Origin: Litorilituus sp.
GTDB taxonomy: Bacteria > Pseudomonadota > Gammaproteobacteria > Enterobacterales > Alteromonadaceae
Direction of reading: 5' to 3'
Assembly: GCA_030754235.1 (NCBI GenBank)
Contig: JASMAS010000107.1
Coordinates: 1 to 35,167 of the forward strand
DNA: 35,167 bases
Part shown: positions 17,822-26,147 of the stretch, one piece after another
Numbering within the stretch: position 1 is the first letter of the stretch
How the letters are laid out: each line of letters opens with the position of its first letter
The notes under the pieces: generated by a model
Seen by the model: only the letters and a program-made list of their open reading frames with translations
Told to the model about the DNA's origin: nothing
Database searches by the model: none
Program-made: the position numbers and the translations under genes

Positions 17822-17960
17822 TTTTAAGTGCTTATCAATTAGCAAAAACAATCAATTTGCATGTGGTTATTCGTTATTAATTGACAATGTATCATATATT
17901 CTACACAAAAACTGAAAATAGCTATCCTTCGTTCTGGGTGTTTGTATCGTAATAATAGAG

Positions 17961-18647
17961 TTAACTATTTAACAGCAAAACAATTAATTCTTTTGGTCCA
18001 TGAGCGCCATAAGCAAGTGTTTGTTGAATATCAGCAGTTTTAGATGGACCTGAAACTAACACCACATTGGTGGGTAAATTATTTTGCCACTGTTGTGCGC
18101 TAATTAAACTGGCAAAGTCACTGTGAAGTGATGTGGCATCAACAATAACAAAGTGAACAGGCGGTACTAAAGATAAAGTTCTAGGTTCGTTGATAGTTGG
18201 CCATAACACTATACTGCCTGTTGCGGCTATAGCAGAGTGACTGCTGGTAATACTGGCAGGTGTGTCATTAAATAATTTGTCTTTGTATTGTTGTTTTTTT
18301 GTTAGCGAAAAGTCGAAAGCTTGTGCTTTTATACCGGGTTCAATTTTTATTATTTGATCACAATAACGGGCGTTTTTGCCGTAAAGTAGTGTTGAAATGC
18401 CACGGTTTTCAAGTTCTTTACTGACGACATTAGCAATGTTTGTTTCATCAAGTTTTATTACTTGGGCATGGTTTGCTTCTAATAGGCTGACAAATTTATC
18501 AATATGGGCCTGTTGAGATATTTCAGGGTATTGATATCCTTGCTCTATTGGCAATTTGGTATAGTCGGCACCGCTTACTTGTTTTGTTAACTTAGCTAAA
18601 ATAGTGCTTTTAGCTATTTTACTTTGCTGTTGAATATTTACAGTCAT
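17961..18647 (-). CDS. lutC: Lactate utilization protein LutC (LldG/YkgG)
   Basis: Third gene of lutABC, whose products form an iron-sulfur L-lactate oxidase complex that yields pyruvate. The 228-residue protein is a LUD (DUF162) domain: an N-terminal helical part, then TGSIVLWPTINEPRTLSLVPPVHFVIVDAT split across two strands, and the VSGPSKTADIQQTLAYGAHGPKEL ending typical of LutC. GAGG lies 6 bases before the ATG. It begins 14 bases after lutB, clearly the same operon. Confidence 0.93.
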   Translation of the reverse strand: MTVNIQQQSKIAKSTILAKLTKQVSGADYTKLPIEQGYQYPEISQQAHIDKFVSLLEANHAQVIKLDETNIANVVSKELENRGISTLLYGKNARYCDQIIKIEPGIKAQAFDFSLTKKQQYKDKLFNDTPASITSSHSAIAATGSIVLWPTINEPRTLSLVPPVHFVIVDATSLHSDFASLISAQQWQNNLPTNVVLVSGPSKTADIQQTLAYGAHGPKELIVLLLNS

Positions 18648-18661
18648 ATGTTGCCTCGTTT

Positions 18662-20143
18662 TTAAATTTGATTGGTGTAGTTCGATTTATTGTGCTTACG
18701 AGTCTTTACACGTTCGTGTAATGTGTTGCGGGCGATTTTTGGGGCACTGCGCACACTTGTCCATACGCCAATTTTACTGGGGAGTAATGCGCGAAAACGC
18801 GTGGCAAACCACATAGAACTATTATAAATAAAAGGGTGTTTGTGCATGAAACTCCAAATTTTCCATACACTAGCTTCTACTTTTTTTCGGCCACTACCTT
18901 CACCTTTCATGACTTTGGGAGCACTACCCTTGGCCTTAACATTTTCAGCGCGTAACCTGATTAGTAGCTTAGGGATGGGGATTTTGACTGGACAAACTTC
19001 ACCACAGGCTCCACACAACGTTGAAGCTGAAGGTAAATTCGTGGTCGCTTCTAAGCCAAGCATATGGGGAGAAACCATTTTGCCAATAGGTCCAGGATAA
19101 ACAGTACCATAAGCATGTCCCCCTATTCGCGTATAGACAGGACAATGATTCATGCAAGCTCCACAACGTATACATTGTAGTGTTTGTCTTAATTCTTCAT
19201 CAGCAAAGGCTTGGCTGCGCCCATTATCTAATAACACTAAATGCACTTCTTCAGGCCCATCTTTTTCACCTTCTTTACGGGGTGAAGAGATCATATTGAC
19301 ATATGTTGATATAATTTGCCCTGTGGCACTGCGCGTAAGTAAACTAAGTAACGGCGGCACATCATCAAGAAATTCAATCACCTTTTCTATGCCCGTGATA
19401 GCAATGTGTAAATTAGGTACAGTGGTGCACATGCGTCCATTGCCTTCATTTTCAACTAAACAAAGTGTACCTGTTTCTGCTACAGCAAAATTAACACCGC
19501 TAACCCCTACGTCGGCGTGACAAAACTTTTCACGTAGTACTCTGCGCCCCTCGCCAATTAGCGCATCTACGTCAGTGGTATGGGTAAACCCCTCAATATT
19601 CTCGGAAAATAAGTCAGCAACTTGTTTTTTATTTTGGTGAATGGCAGGCATAATTATGTGTGAAGGGTGCTCTTTGGCGAGCTGTACAATATATTCACCC
19701 ATGTCTGACTCTAAACACTCTACATTTTTAGCCTCAAGGTAATCATTTAGAGCCGTTTCTTCTGATACCATCGATTTACCTTTGACGACACTTTTTCCTT
19801 TTTTACGGGCGATGAGTTGAGCAATAATCTCATTCGCGTCGTTGGTAGTTTCTGCCCAATGCACCTTTATACCATTAGCTTCGAGGTTTTTTTCTAGTTG
19901 TGCTAATAAATAAGGTAATTTTAGCAAACAACGCTGTTTTATTAATTTACATTGCTGACGCAGAGTTTCGAGCTCGTTAATATCAGAAAAAGCGCCTTTG
20001 CGCTTATCCATTAAGTAGTCCATTGCACCACGAAAGTTTTCTCTTAATTCTTCATTATTTAAATCGCGAGTAACATTTGCTCGAAATGCTCTAGCCGAAG
20101 CGGCATATTTACTTTCTTCATTATGATTTGTTGGCATTGTCAT
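18662..20143 (-). CDS. lutB: Lactate utilization iron-sulfur protein LutB (LldF/YkgF)
   Basis: A 493-residue subunit combining a LUD domain (about 70-300) with a ferredoxin-like part. Two cysteine clusters are seen: C324, C327, C330, C334 (CIRCGACMNHCP), and C377, C380, C384 (CGACGEVCP). These hold [4Fe-4S] centres for electron transfer from lactate. AETGTLCLVENEGNGR is a family landmark. The start at 20143, inside the end of lutA, has AAGG 9 bases upstream; the 23-base overlap implies coupled translation. Confidence 0.95.
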   Translation of the reverse strand: MTMPTNHNEESKYAASARAFRANVTRDLNNEELRENFRGAMDYLMDKRKGAFSDINELETLRQQCKLIKQRCLLKLPYLLAQLEKNLEANGIKVHWAETTNDANEIIAQLIARKKGKSVVKGKSMVSEETALNDYLEAKNVECLESDMGEYIVQLAKEHPSHIIMPAIHQNKKQVADLFSENIEGFTHTTDVDALIGEGRRVLREKFCHADVGVSGVNFAVAETGTLCLVENEGNGRMCTTVPNLHIAITGIEKVIEFLDDVPPLLSLLTRSATGQIISTYVNMISSPRKEGEKDGPEEVHLVLLDNGRSQAFADEELRQTLQCIRCGACMNHCPVYTRIGGHAYGTVYPGPIGKMVSPHMLGLEATTNLPSASTLCGACGEVCPVKIPIPKLLIRLRAENVKAKGSAPKVMKGEGSGRKKVEASVWKIWSFMHKHPFIYNSSMWFATRFRALLPSKIGVWTSVRSAPKIARNTLHERVKTRKHNKSNYTNQI

Positions 20144-20924
20144 TGTTATCTACCTTATTTGTTGGTTGAGTACGCTTTAATAAATAACTAGCAATATGCT
20201 CGCCCCGTAATGCTTTCTTTTGATAGCTGAGTGCGCCATTAATGTTCGTCATACACCCCCAATCAGCACTGATATATCGAATCACATCAGTATCAAGTAA
20301 ATGTTTAGTTTTATCATTAACCATAACACCTGAAATGTCGCCATGCTTGATAGAAAAAGTCCCACCAAAGCCGCAGCATTCACTTTCATAATTATGCTCA
20401 ACAAGCTCTACATTGGTTAATTGCTTAATAAGGGCTTTGCCCGTGATATGAACACCCATTTCTCGGCGCGCTGCACAAGAGGTATGTAGAGCTATTTTTT
20501 CCTTTTTACCAAAATCGGTGAGTTTGATTTTTAATATGTGCACCAAAAACTCAGTGAATTCAAAAATGCGCTGACAAAATGCATTAATACCATCTTCACC
20601 TTTTAATAAATCGGGATAATGATGACGCATCATGCCGCCACAAGAGCCTGAAATAATAACAATAGGAATATCTAAAGGGAATTGTGCTACTTGTGCAAGC
20701 GCGACAGCTTTTGCTTCATGTTGATATCCTGATGTATACGCAGGTTGACCACAACACGTTTGTCCCTGTGGAAAGAGAACGTCTATACCTTGTTGTTCAA
20801 GAAAATTAATAGCATCAATGCCCGAATCAGGGTAAAGACTATCAACTAAGCAGGTTCCATATAAATAAACCTGTTTTGGTTTTTTGGGATAATGGCGTAA
20901 ATGTTGCGTATTTAAGGGGGTCAT
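20121..20924 (-). CDS. lutA: Lactate utilization protein LutA (LldE/YkgE)
   Basis: First gene of the lut operon. The 267 residues have two CCG (cysteine-rich) domains, with C57-C58-G and C183-C184-G plus accessory Cys95 and Cys150; such domains hold a noncubane iron-sulfur cluster, as in heterodisulfide reductase and glycolate oxidase GlcF. It works with LutB and LutC in lactate oxidation. Its promoter must lie in the 105-base gap shared with the divergent LysR gene. Confidence 0.94.
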   Translation of the reverse strand: MTPLNTQHLRHYPKKPKQVYLYGTCLVDSLYPDSGIDAINFLEQQGIDVLFPQGQTCCGQPAYTSGYQHEAKAVALAQVAQFPLDIPIVIISGSCGGMMRHHYPDLLKGEDGINAFCQRIFEFTEFLVHILKIKLTDFGKKEKIALHTSCAARREMGVHITGKALIKQLTNVELVEHNYESECCGFGGTFSIKHGDISGVMVNDKTKHLLDTDVIRYISADWGCMTNINGALSYQKKALRGEHIASYLLKRTQPTNKVDNNDNANKS

Positions 20925-21029
20925 AACAGGATATCCTGATGAATTTTCATTTTTATTAACTTAACCTGAATATTATTGTTAATATATATGCTAGCTATTA
21001 ATTTATTCTTTCTTAAAACGGTGTAATCA

Positions 21030-21932
21030 ATGTTGTTCGCAAATGAACTTTCGTTATTTGTTTTGGTGGTAGAAGCGAAATCTTTTAATAAGGCGGCGAC
21101 TATTGCGGATATGTCGACCCCTGCGTTAAGTAAAAGAATTTCAAAATTAGAGGCAGAACTGGGGGTGCAGTTACTGTACCGAACCACACGAAGGCTTAGT
21201 TTAACCGAAGCAGGAAAAAATCTTTACCTGCATGCTAAAAGTATCCATAAACAGGTAAATGAAGCAATCGGTGAGGTGAGTGGCTTTAGTAGTCGAGTGG
21301 GAGGCCATATCCGTATTTCAGTACCGACTATTTCAGGTGAGTTATTTTTAGCCAAAATAATTGCGGAGTTTTGTCAAATTCATCCAGAAATTTCTGTTGA
21401 TGTACGCTTACAAAACGAATTTGTTGATTTAGTCAAAGAGGGAATTGATCTTGCTATTCGTACCGGGGTATTAGAAGACTCTAGTCTCATTGCTAAATTT
21501 TTGCTTACCTCCCACTGGGTTGTATGTTGCGCACCGCAATATATTGAACAATATGGGCAGCCTCAACACCCAGAAGAATTAAATGCTCATAATTGTTTAG
21601 CTTACACTTATCAAAGGCAAGGAGGATATGAATGGCGATTTAGTCAAGGCAGTGAGCAATTAACCGTCAAAATATCGGGTAGTTTTGCTACTAATAATGC
21701 GCAAGCCTTACGTAAGGCTGCTCTTGCGGGTTATGGTATTGCCTATGTGCCAAGGTGCAGTGTTTATGAAGATATTCAAAAAGGGGATTTAAAGGTGTTA
21801 TTAGCAGACTACCAGCCTCGGTCATTGGGAGTTTATGCGGTATACCCTTATACACGCCATTTGCCTAATAAAATTAGGTTATTGATAGAACATATTAAAG
21901 AAGGTTATGAAAATCTTAGTCACTATTTTTAG
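21030..21932 (+). CDS. LysR-family transcriptional regulator, divergent from lutABC
   Basis: A 300-residue LysR regulator. Residues about 1-60 hold the winged helix-turn-helix (ELSLFVLVVEAKSFNKAA then STPALSKRISKLEAELG and LLYRTTRRLSLTEAG). Residues about 90-295 form the effector-binding domain (ISVPTISGELFLAKI...). The divergent position next to lutA suggests it controls lutABC and itself. Known lut regulators are usually GntR-type (LutR, LldR), so this assignment is context-based. An AT-rich palindromic stretch with GCTAGC lies in the gap at about 20986-20993 and could be part of an operator. Confidence 0.9.
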   Translation: MLFANELSLFVLVVEAKSFNKAATIADMSTPALSKRISKLEAELGVQLLYRTTRRLSLTEAGKNLYLHAKSIHKQVNEAIGEVSGFSSRVGGHIRISVPTISGELFLAKIIAEFCQIHPEISVDVRLQNEFVDLVKEGIDLAIRTGVLEDSSLIAKFLLTSHWVVCCAPQYIEQYGQPQHPEELNAHNCLAYTYQRQGGYEWRFSQGSEQLTVKISGSFATNNAQALRKAALAGYGIAYVPRCSVYEDIQKGDLKVLLADYQPRSLGVYAVYPYTRHLPNKIRLLIEHIKEGYENLSHYF

Positions 21933-21937
21933 ACAAG

Positions 21938-21977
21938 CACCTATAAGCCCCTTATAAAATGGGCTAAGTTGGTGTTT
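21938..21977 (+). terminator. Possible terminator after LysR gene
   Basis: An interrupted stem: CACC with GGTG outside, and AGCCC (21946-21950) with GGGCT (21961-21965) inside, followed by TTT. It lies shortly after the LysR stop. The stem is irregular, so this is tentative. Confidence 0.35.
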
Positions 21978-22088
21978 ACATATTAATAATGATTTTCTTA
22001 GTGTGAATAAAACTTACAACTGTTAACACATGGTAGCTTTTGCTTACACTTGTTACTTATTTTAATTTAGCTTATTGACGGCTTGATA

Positions 22089-22117
22089 TTGATCATTGAA
22101 CATTTGACCAGTATAAC
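22089..22117 (+). promoter_or_regulatory. Candidate promoter of the S9 peptidase gene
   Basis: TTGATC (22089-22094), 17-base spacer, TATAAC (22112-22117). Predicted transcription start near 22124, about 44 bases before the ATG. The match is decent to sigma-70 but unproven in such AT-rich DNA. Confidence 0.45.
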
Positions 22118-22167
22118 TACAAGCAAATTAACAACGTAACGTATTGAACAGTTAAAGATAGTTATTT

Positions 22168-24657
22168 ATGAAATTAAAATTACTCACCACCGTGTTAAGT
22201 TTTTCATTGGTTGCCTGTGTAAGCACACAAGCACCACATACTGTTGTTTTAAATGCAGCTACCCCAGCCGATATTATTGCGCCTGATGTCGCTAAAACTT
22301 CAAGTGAACAATCTACCAAAATCACGTTAGAGCAGATCATGGCAGATCCCGATTGGATAGGTCGAGCACCAGAGTCATGGTATTGGGGAGACGATAGTAA
22401 TAGTATTTACTTTAAACAAAAGCAACTCGGTAACCCCTTAAGGGATTTGTTTGTAAAAAAAATGCATGAAAGCACGCTAAATGGCAGAAAAGTTAACCTT
22501 GCTAATATGCACCTTGTGGCAGATAAAAATGCTGTATTAAACCAGCAGGGTAGCCATAAAGTTTATACTTTTAAAGGCAATGTTTTTGTTAAAAATATCG
22601 CAGACCAATCCGTTCAGCAACTCACTTATACTTCGGCACATGAGAGCCAACCGTTATTTTTAACCAATGGTAATGTTGCTTATCGTGTTGGTAATGTTTT
22701 TTATGAGCATAACATTAGAAATGGCCAAGTGATTGAGTTAGCTAATTTACACATGAGCGATAAACCACTAAGGGTGCATAAGGCTAGTGGTTATTTAGCC
22801 AAAGAGCAGCATAAACTTATTGATTATGTTGCTTTACAGCAAAGGAATAAGCAGTTAAAGGCAGCGCAGAAGCAAAAGTTAACACAAGCAAATAAAACGA
22901 TTACTCACACTGGATTTTATTTTGGTAAAGGCAACAAGGTAAGTCACGCAAGTTTATCGCCATCGGGTGATAAGTTACTTGTTAGCATCACTGCATCGGA
23001 TCCCAGTCGAGATAAAACAGACATTATGCCTAATTACATCACCCCAGATGGCGTTATTGCCGCAGAAAAGGTGAGAGCGCGTGTTGCTAATAACCGTCAG
23101 TATAAAGAGTCACTTTTTATTGTGGATTTGAGTCAAGGTAAAAAATCAGCATTGCCCTATAACACTTTACCTGACTTTGATGCGGATGTGTTAGCGTCAG
23201 TTAAAAAAGAAAATTATGCGCGTTTAGGTGAATCTTATCAGTCAAGCAAGCAGCCTCGTAACATCCATTTGTTACAAATGTGGTTTCCAGTAAAGTGGAG
23301 TGGCGATGGCAGCCAAGTAGCGTTAATGTTAGAAGCTTGGGACAATAAGACTCGCTGGTTAGCCAGTGTTGATTTTGCACAAAACAAGCTAGTTAGTCAG
23401 CATAAATTACATGATGATGCGTGGATTAACTGGAACTTTAACGAGTTTGGCTGGTTAAACTCAGCAACTAGCCATAAAAGTTTATACTATTTATCAGAAG
23501 AAAGTGGTTATTCGCACCTTTATCTAAAATCATTTACCACTAAAGGTAATGGAAAAACAACACAATTAACGTCAGGAAACTTTGAAGTAAGTGATGTTAC
23601 TGTCACTAAAGATAATAAAAACTTCATCTTTAAAGGAAATAAAAAACATCCAGGTATTTATGAAATATACCAAGTCGATGTTAATAAGCAGCTAACAGCA
23701 CTGACTGATTTAGGGGGGATGAATAACTATGCCCTTAGCCCTGATGAATCAAAGCTCTTAGTTGAACATTCCAGTTTAACTATGCCACCAGAATTATATG
23801 TGCAAAACCTTAGCGCTAACCAAGCAGTCGTTCAGGTCACTGACACCGTATCTGAAAAGTTCAAAGCCATGCCATGGTCAACACCTAATATAGTGGCTAT
23901 TCCTTCTTCTAATCAAGATAAGCCGATATACTCACGTGTTTATTTACCTGAGAATTATGATCAGAACGTCGACAAAAATCGTGCAGTAATGTTCACCCAT
24001 GGTGCTGGGTATTTACAAAATTCACACTTAGGTTGGTCAGGCTATTTTCGTGAATTTATGTTTCACGCCATGTTAGTTCAGCAAGGTTATGTTGTTATCG
24101 ATATGGATTACCGCGCTTCTAAAGGTTACGGGCGTGACTGGCGAACCAGTATTTATCGTCATATGGGTAAAGTCGAAGTAGAAGACATGCGTGATGGTGT
24201 CAACTGGATGGTAGAAAATGCTAATGTAGATGTTAAGCGTGTTGGTACTTACGGCGGTTCGTATGGCGGTTTTTTAACCTTGATGTCAATGTTTACCGCA
24301 CCTGATTTATTTGAGTCAGGTTCAGCTATTCGTTTAGTCTCTGACTGGGCTTACTATAACCATGGATATACTTCAAATATATTAAATACGCCTGTTGATG
24401 ATGCCATTGCTTATGAGCGCAGTTCTCCGATATATTTTGCAGAAGGTCTAACTAAACCTTTACTAATTAACGCACCAATGGTTGATGATAATGTGTTTTT
24501 TGAAGACACAGTGCGATTAGTACAGCGTTTGATTGAACTTGAAAAGCAAGATTTTGAAACAGCTATTTATCCTGTTGAACCTCACGGTTTTGTCCAGCCA
24601 AGCTCGTGGTTAGATGAATACCGTCGTATTTTTAAGCTATTTGAAAACACTTTATAA
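22168..24657 (+). CDS. S9-family prolyl oligopeptidase-like lipoprotein
   Basis: An 829-residue exported serine peptidase. The signal ends in lipobox LVAC (Cys17), followed by Val, so an outer-membrane lipoprotein is expected. Residues about 60-560 should form the beta-propeller, and the last 250 the alpha/beta hydrolase. The catalytic triad can be read: Ser698 in YGGSYGG, Asp773 in MVDDNV, His806 in EPHGF. DMDYRASKGYGRDWR is a further S9 landmark. It resembles the DPP-IV/acylaminoacyl-peptidase branch and would trim short peptides taken up or released at the cell surface. It stands alone, with a strong terminator. Confidence 0.92.
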   Translation: MKLKLLTTVLSFSLVACVSTQAPHTVVLNAATPADIIAPDVAKTSSEQSTKITLEQIMADPDWIGRAPESWYWGDDSNSIYFKQKQLGNPLRDLFVKKMHESTLNGRKVNLANMHLVADKNAVLNQQGSHKVYTFKGNVFVKNIADQSVQQLTYTSAHESQPLFLTNGNVAYRVGNVFYEHNIRNGQVIELANLHMSDKPLRVHKASGYLAKEQHKLIDYVALQQRNKQLKAAQKQKLTQANKTITHTGFYFGKGNKVSHASLSPSGDKLLVSITASDPSRDKTDIMPNYITPDGVIAAEKVRARVANNRQYKESLFIVDLSQGKKSALPYNTLPDFDADVLASVKKENYARLGESYQSSKQPRNIHLLQMWFPVKWSGDGSQVALMLEAWDNKTRWLASVDFAQNKLVSQHKLHDDAWINWNFNEFGWLNSATSHKSLYYLSEESGYSHLYLKSFTTKGNGKTTQLTSGNFEVSDVTVTKDNKNFIFKGNKKHPGIYEIYQVDVNKQLTALTDLGGMNNYALSPDESKLLVEHSSLTMPPELYVQNLSANQAVVQVTDTVSEKFKAMPWSTPNIVAIPSSNQDKPIYSRVYLPENYDQNVDKNRAVMFTHGAGYLQNSHLGWSGYFREFMFHAMLVQQGYVVIDMDYRASKGYGRDWRTSIYRHMGKVEVEDMRDGVNWMVENANVDVKRVGTYGGSYGGFLTLMSMFTAPDLFESGSAIRLVSDWAYYNHGYTSNILNTPVDDAIAYERSSPIYFAEGLTKPLLINAPMVDDNVFFEDTVRLVQRLIELEKQDFETAIYPVEPHGFVQPSSWLDEYRRIFKLFENTL

Positions 24658-24684
24658 CCAGTACACTTTGCATACGTAATATTG

Positions 24685-24716
24685 AAAGAGTCAATAACCT
24701 CCTTATTGGCTCTTTT
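24685..24716 (+). terminator. Intrinsic terminator after the S9 peptidase gene
   Basis: A 13-bp stem (AAAGAGTCAATAA with TTATTGGCTCTTT, one G-T pair), loop CCTCC, then T. Its right arm covers the stop codon and last codons of the convergent rhombosortase gene, so it may work in both directions. Confidence 0.85.
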
Positions 24717-25317
24717 TGATGTTATAAAGATAGACTAAATAACTGAGAGTAAAAAGTAAGCCACCCAGTGCTCCCCATAAATGCGCATCAACAGCTACAT
24801 TGGCTTCAATTAAGTTGCTAACATCTGTGCTTGCACCATAAATTTGTTCGTGAGCAATCTTCAGCCAAACCCCTATGAAGAGAAGGTAGCCGGTTTTTTC
24901 TTTCGCATAGATGTCCATTATAGCGCCAAAAATAAAAATCCCATGTAATACACCCGACAAACCGACATATTGTTGTAAATTGGGGCTGAAGTAGTACATG
25001 CCTAAACTCGTTGTTAAGGAGCATAAAATGAAAAGCGTAATAAAGCTTGCTCGTTGATAAAAACGGCCATGTAAACACCATAACAAAACTAAGGCCGCTA
25101 AATTTAACAGTAAATGATAAAAGTTGGTGTGTAAAAAGTGCCCCGAAAATAAGCGCCAAATTTCTCCGGTACTGATTAATTCTCTTTGGTAAACAAATAA
25201 ATGAGTAAAGCTATTGCCACAAGTATAGTCTAAAGCAAAGGACAAAATAGCCAGTAAAATCACCAAGACAAGGATAGAAACATGCTGACGAGACAGGGGC
25301 AATGCAGAGTAATTCAT
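24703..25317 (-). CDS. rrtA: Rhombosortase (rhomboid-family intramembrane protease)
   Basis: A 204-residue membrane protein with about six transmembrane segments. The rhomboid active site is present: Ser121 in GLSGVLHG and His179 in DAHLWGALGG, with HLLLN (68-72) in the second segment. The short form, the GLSGVLHG motif and the DAH motif are those of rhombosortases, which cut the C-terminal GlyGly-CTERM tail of exported proteins so they can be released or attached at the surface. The thrombospondin-3 protein at 28.8-32.9 kb is the best local substrate candidate. Its end overlaps the terminator of the S9 gene. Confidence 0.88.
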   Translation of the reverse strand: MNYSALPLSRQHVSILVLVILLAILSFALDYTCGNSFTHLFVYQRELISTGEIWRLFSGHFLHTNFYHLLLNLAALVLLWCLHGRFYQRASFITLFILCSLTTSLGMYYFSPNLQQYVGLSGVLHGIFIFGAIMDIYAKEKTGYLLFIGVWLKIAHEQIYGASTDVSNLIEANVAVDAHLWGALGGLLFTLSYLVYLYNIKKSQ

Positions 25318-25446
25318 GGTTATTAATACTTAGTGCTGATTATAAGCTGAAGTGAAAATTAGATAAGTATACAATGGGGCTTAGTGCTAAAAAGTACAAC
25401 CACTTATTAGCGATTATCTTACTAAAAGCGTAAATAACTATTTTTT

Positions 25447-26097
25447 ATGTCTCGAATATTATGCCAACAGTGCCACCGACCGAGTAAAGGCTGTATCTGT
25501 GATTATATTATCTCTGTTGAAAACACCGTCCCAGTGATTGTTTTACAACACCCTAAAGAGGTCAATCATACCAAAGGAACAATTGGCCTATTAGTTAATT
25601 CGTTATCAAATTGCCAACTAATTATCGGGGAGAATTTTACCGATAATTATAAGTTAAATGAGTTACTGTCAACCTTTAATCCTTTGTTGTTGTATCCTAG
25701 CGAACAAGCGAAGATATTGCCTATGCTAACAGAGCCAAAAAATCAGCTTAATAAGCAAAGTAACGGTAACGTCACAGAAATAGATAACAAAACCTGTTTA
25801 CTTATACTCGATGGTACATGGAAAAAAGCTTATCGTATGTTGATGTTATCACAAAATTTACAATCAATACCCCATGTCTGTTTACCACAAGAGTTCGCCA
25901 ACAGTGGAGAATACATCATTCGTAAAGTGGCTAAAGCTAATGCTTTATCAAGTCTAGAGGCAACTTGCTATGCCTTAGCACTTTTAGAGAGCTATAGTCA
26001 TAATCAGCCACTTTCACATACGTTAATACACTACCAGCCACTATTAAATAAATTTGCACAATTTAATCAGTTTCAGTTATCGTTTAGACCTCAATAG
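25447..26097 (+). CDS. tapT: tRNA-uridine aminocarboxypropyltransferase (DTW domain)
   Basis: A 216-residue DTW-domain protein, homologous to E. coli YfiP/TapT, which uses S-adenosylmethionine to put an acp group on U47 of tRNA. Seen motifs: an N-terminal zinc-like knuckle with C6, C9, C16 and C18, LQHPKEVNHTKGT at 33-45, and the defining D-x-T-W at 122-125 (LDGTWKKA). The start ATG 25447 has no strong ribosome binding site, but the Cys cluster right after it fixes the N-terminus. No operon partner. Confidence 0.9.
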   Translation: MSRILCQQCHRPSKGCICDYIISVENTVPVIVLQHPKEVNHTKGTIGLLVNSLSNCQLIIGENFTDNYKLNELLSTFNPLLLYPSEQAKILPMLTEPKNQLNKQSNGNVTEIDNKTCLLILDGTWKKAYRMLMLSQNLQSIPHVCLPQEFANSGEYIIRKVAKANALSSLEATCYALALLESYSHNQPLSHTLIHYQPLLNKFAQFNQFQLSFRPQ

Positions 26098-26147
26098 CTT
26101 TAGCGCCGAGCAACTATACCTATCAACTTCACAATAAGTAACCAATT

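Noticed and set aside
20921..21187. An 88-codon minus-strand frame covering the lutA-LysR gap
   Set aside because: It lies over the helix-turn-helix coding part of the LysR gene and the divergent promoter region, with no family features.
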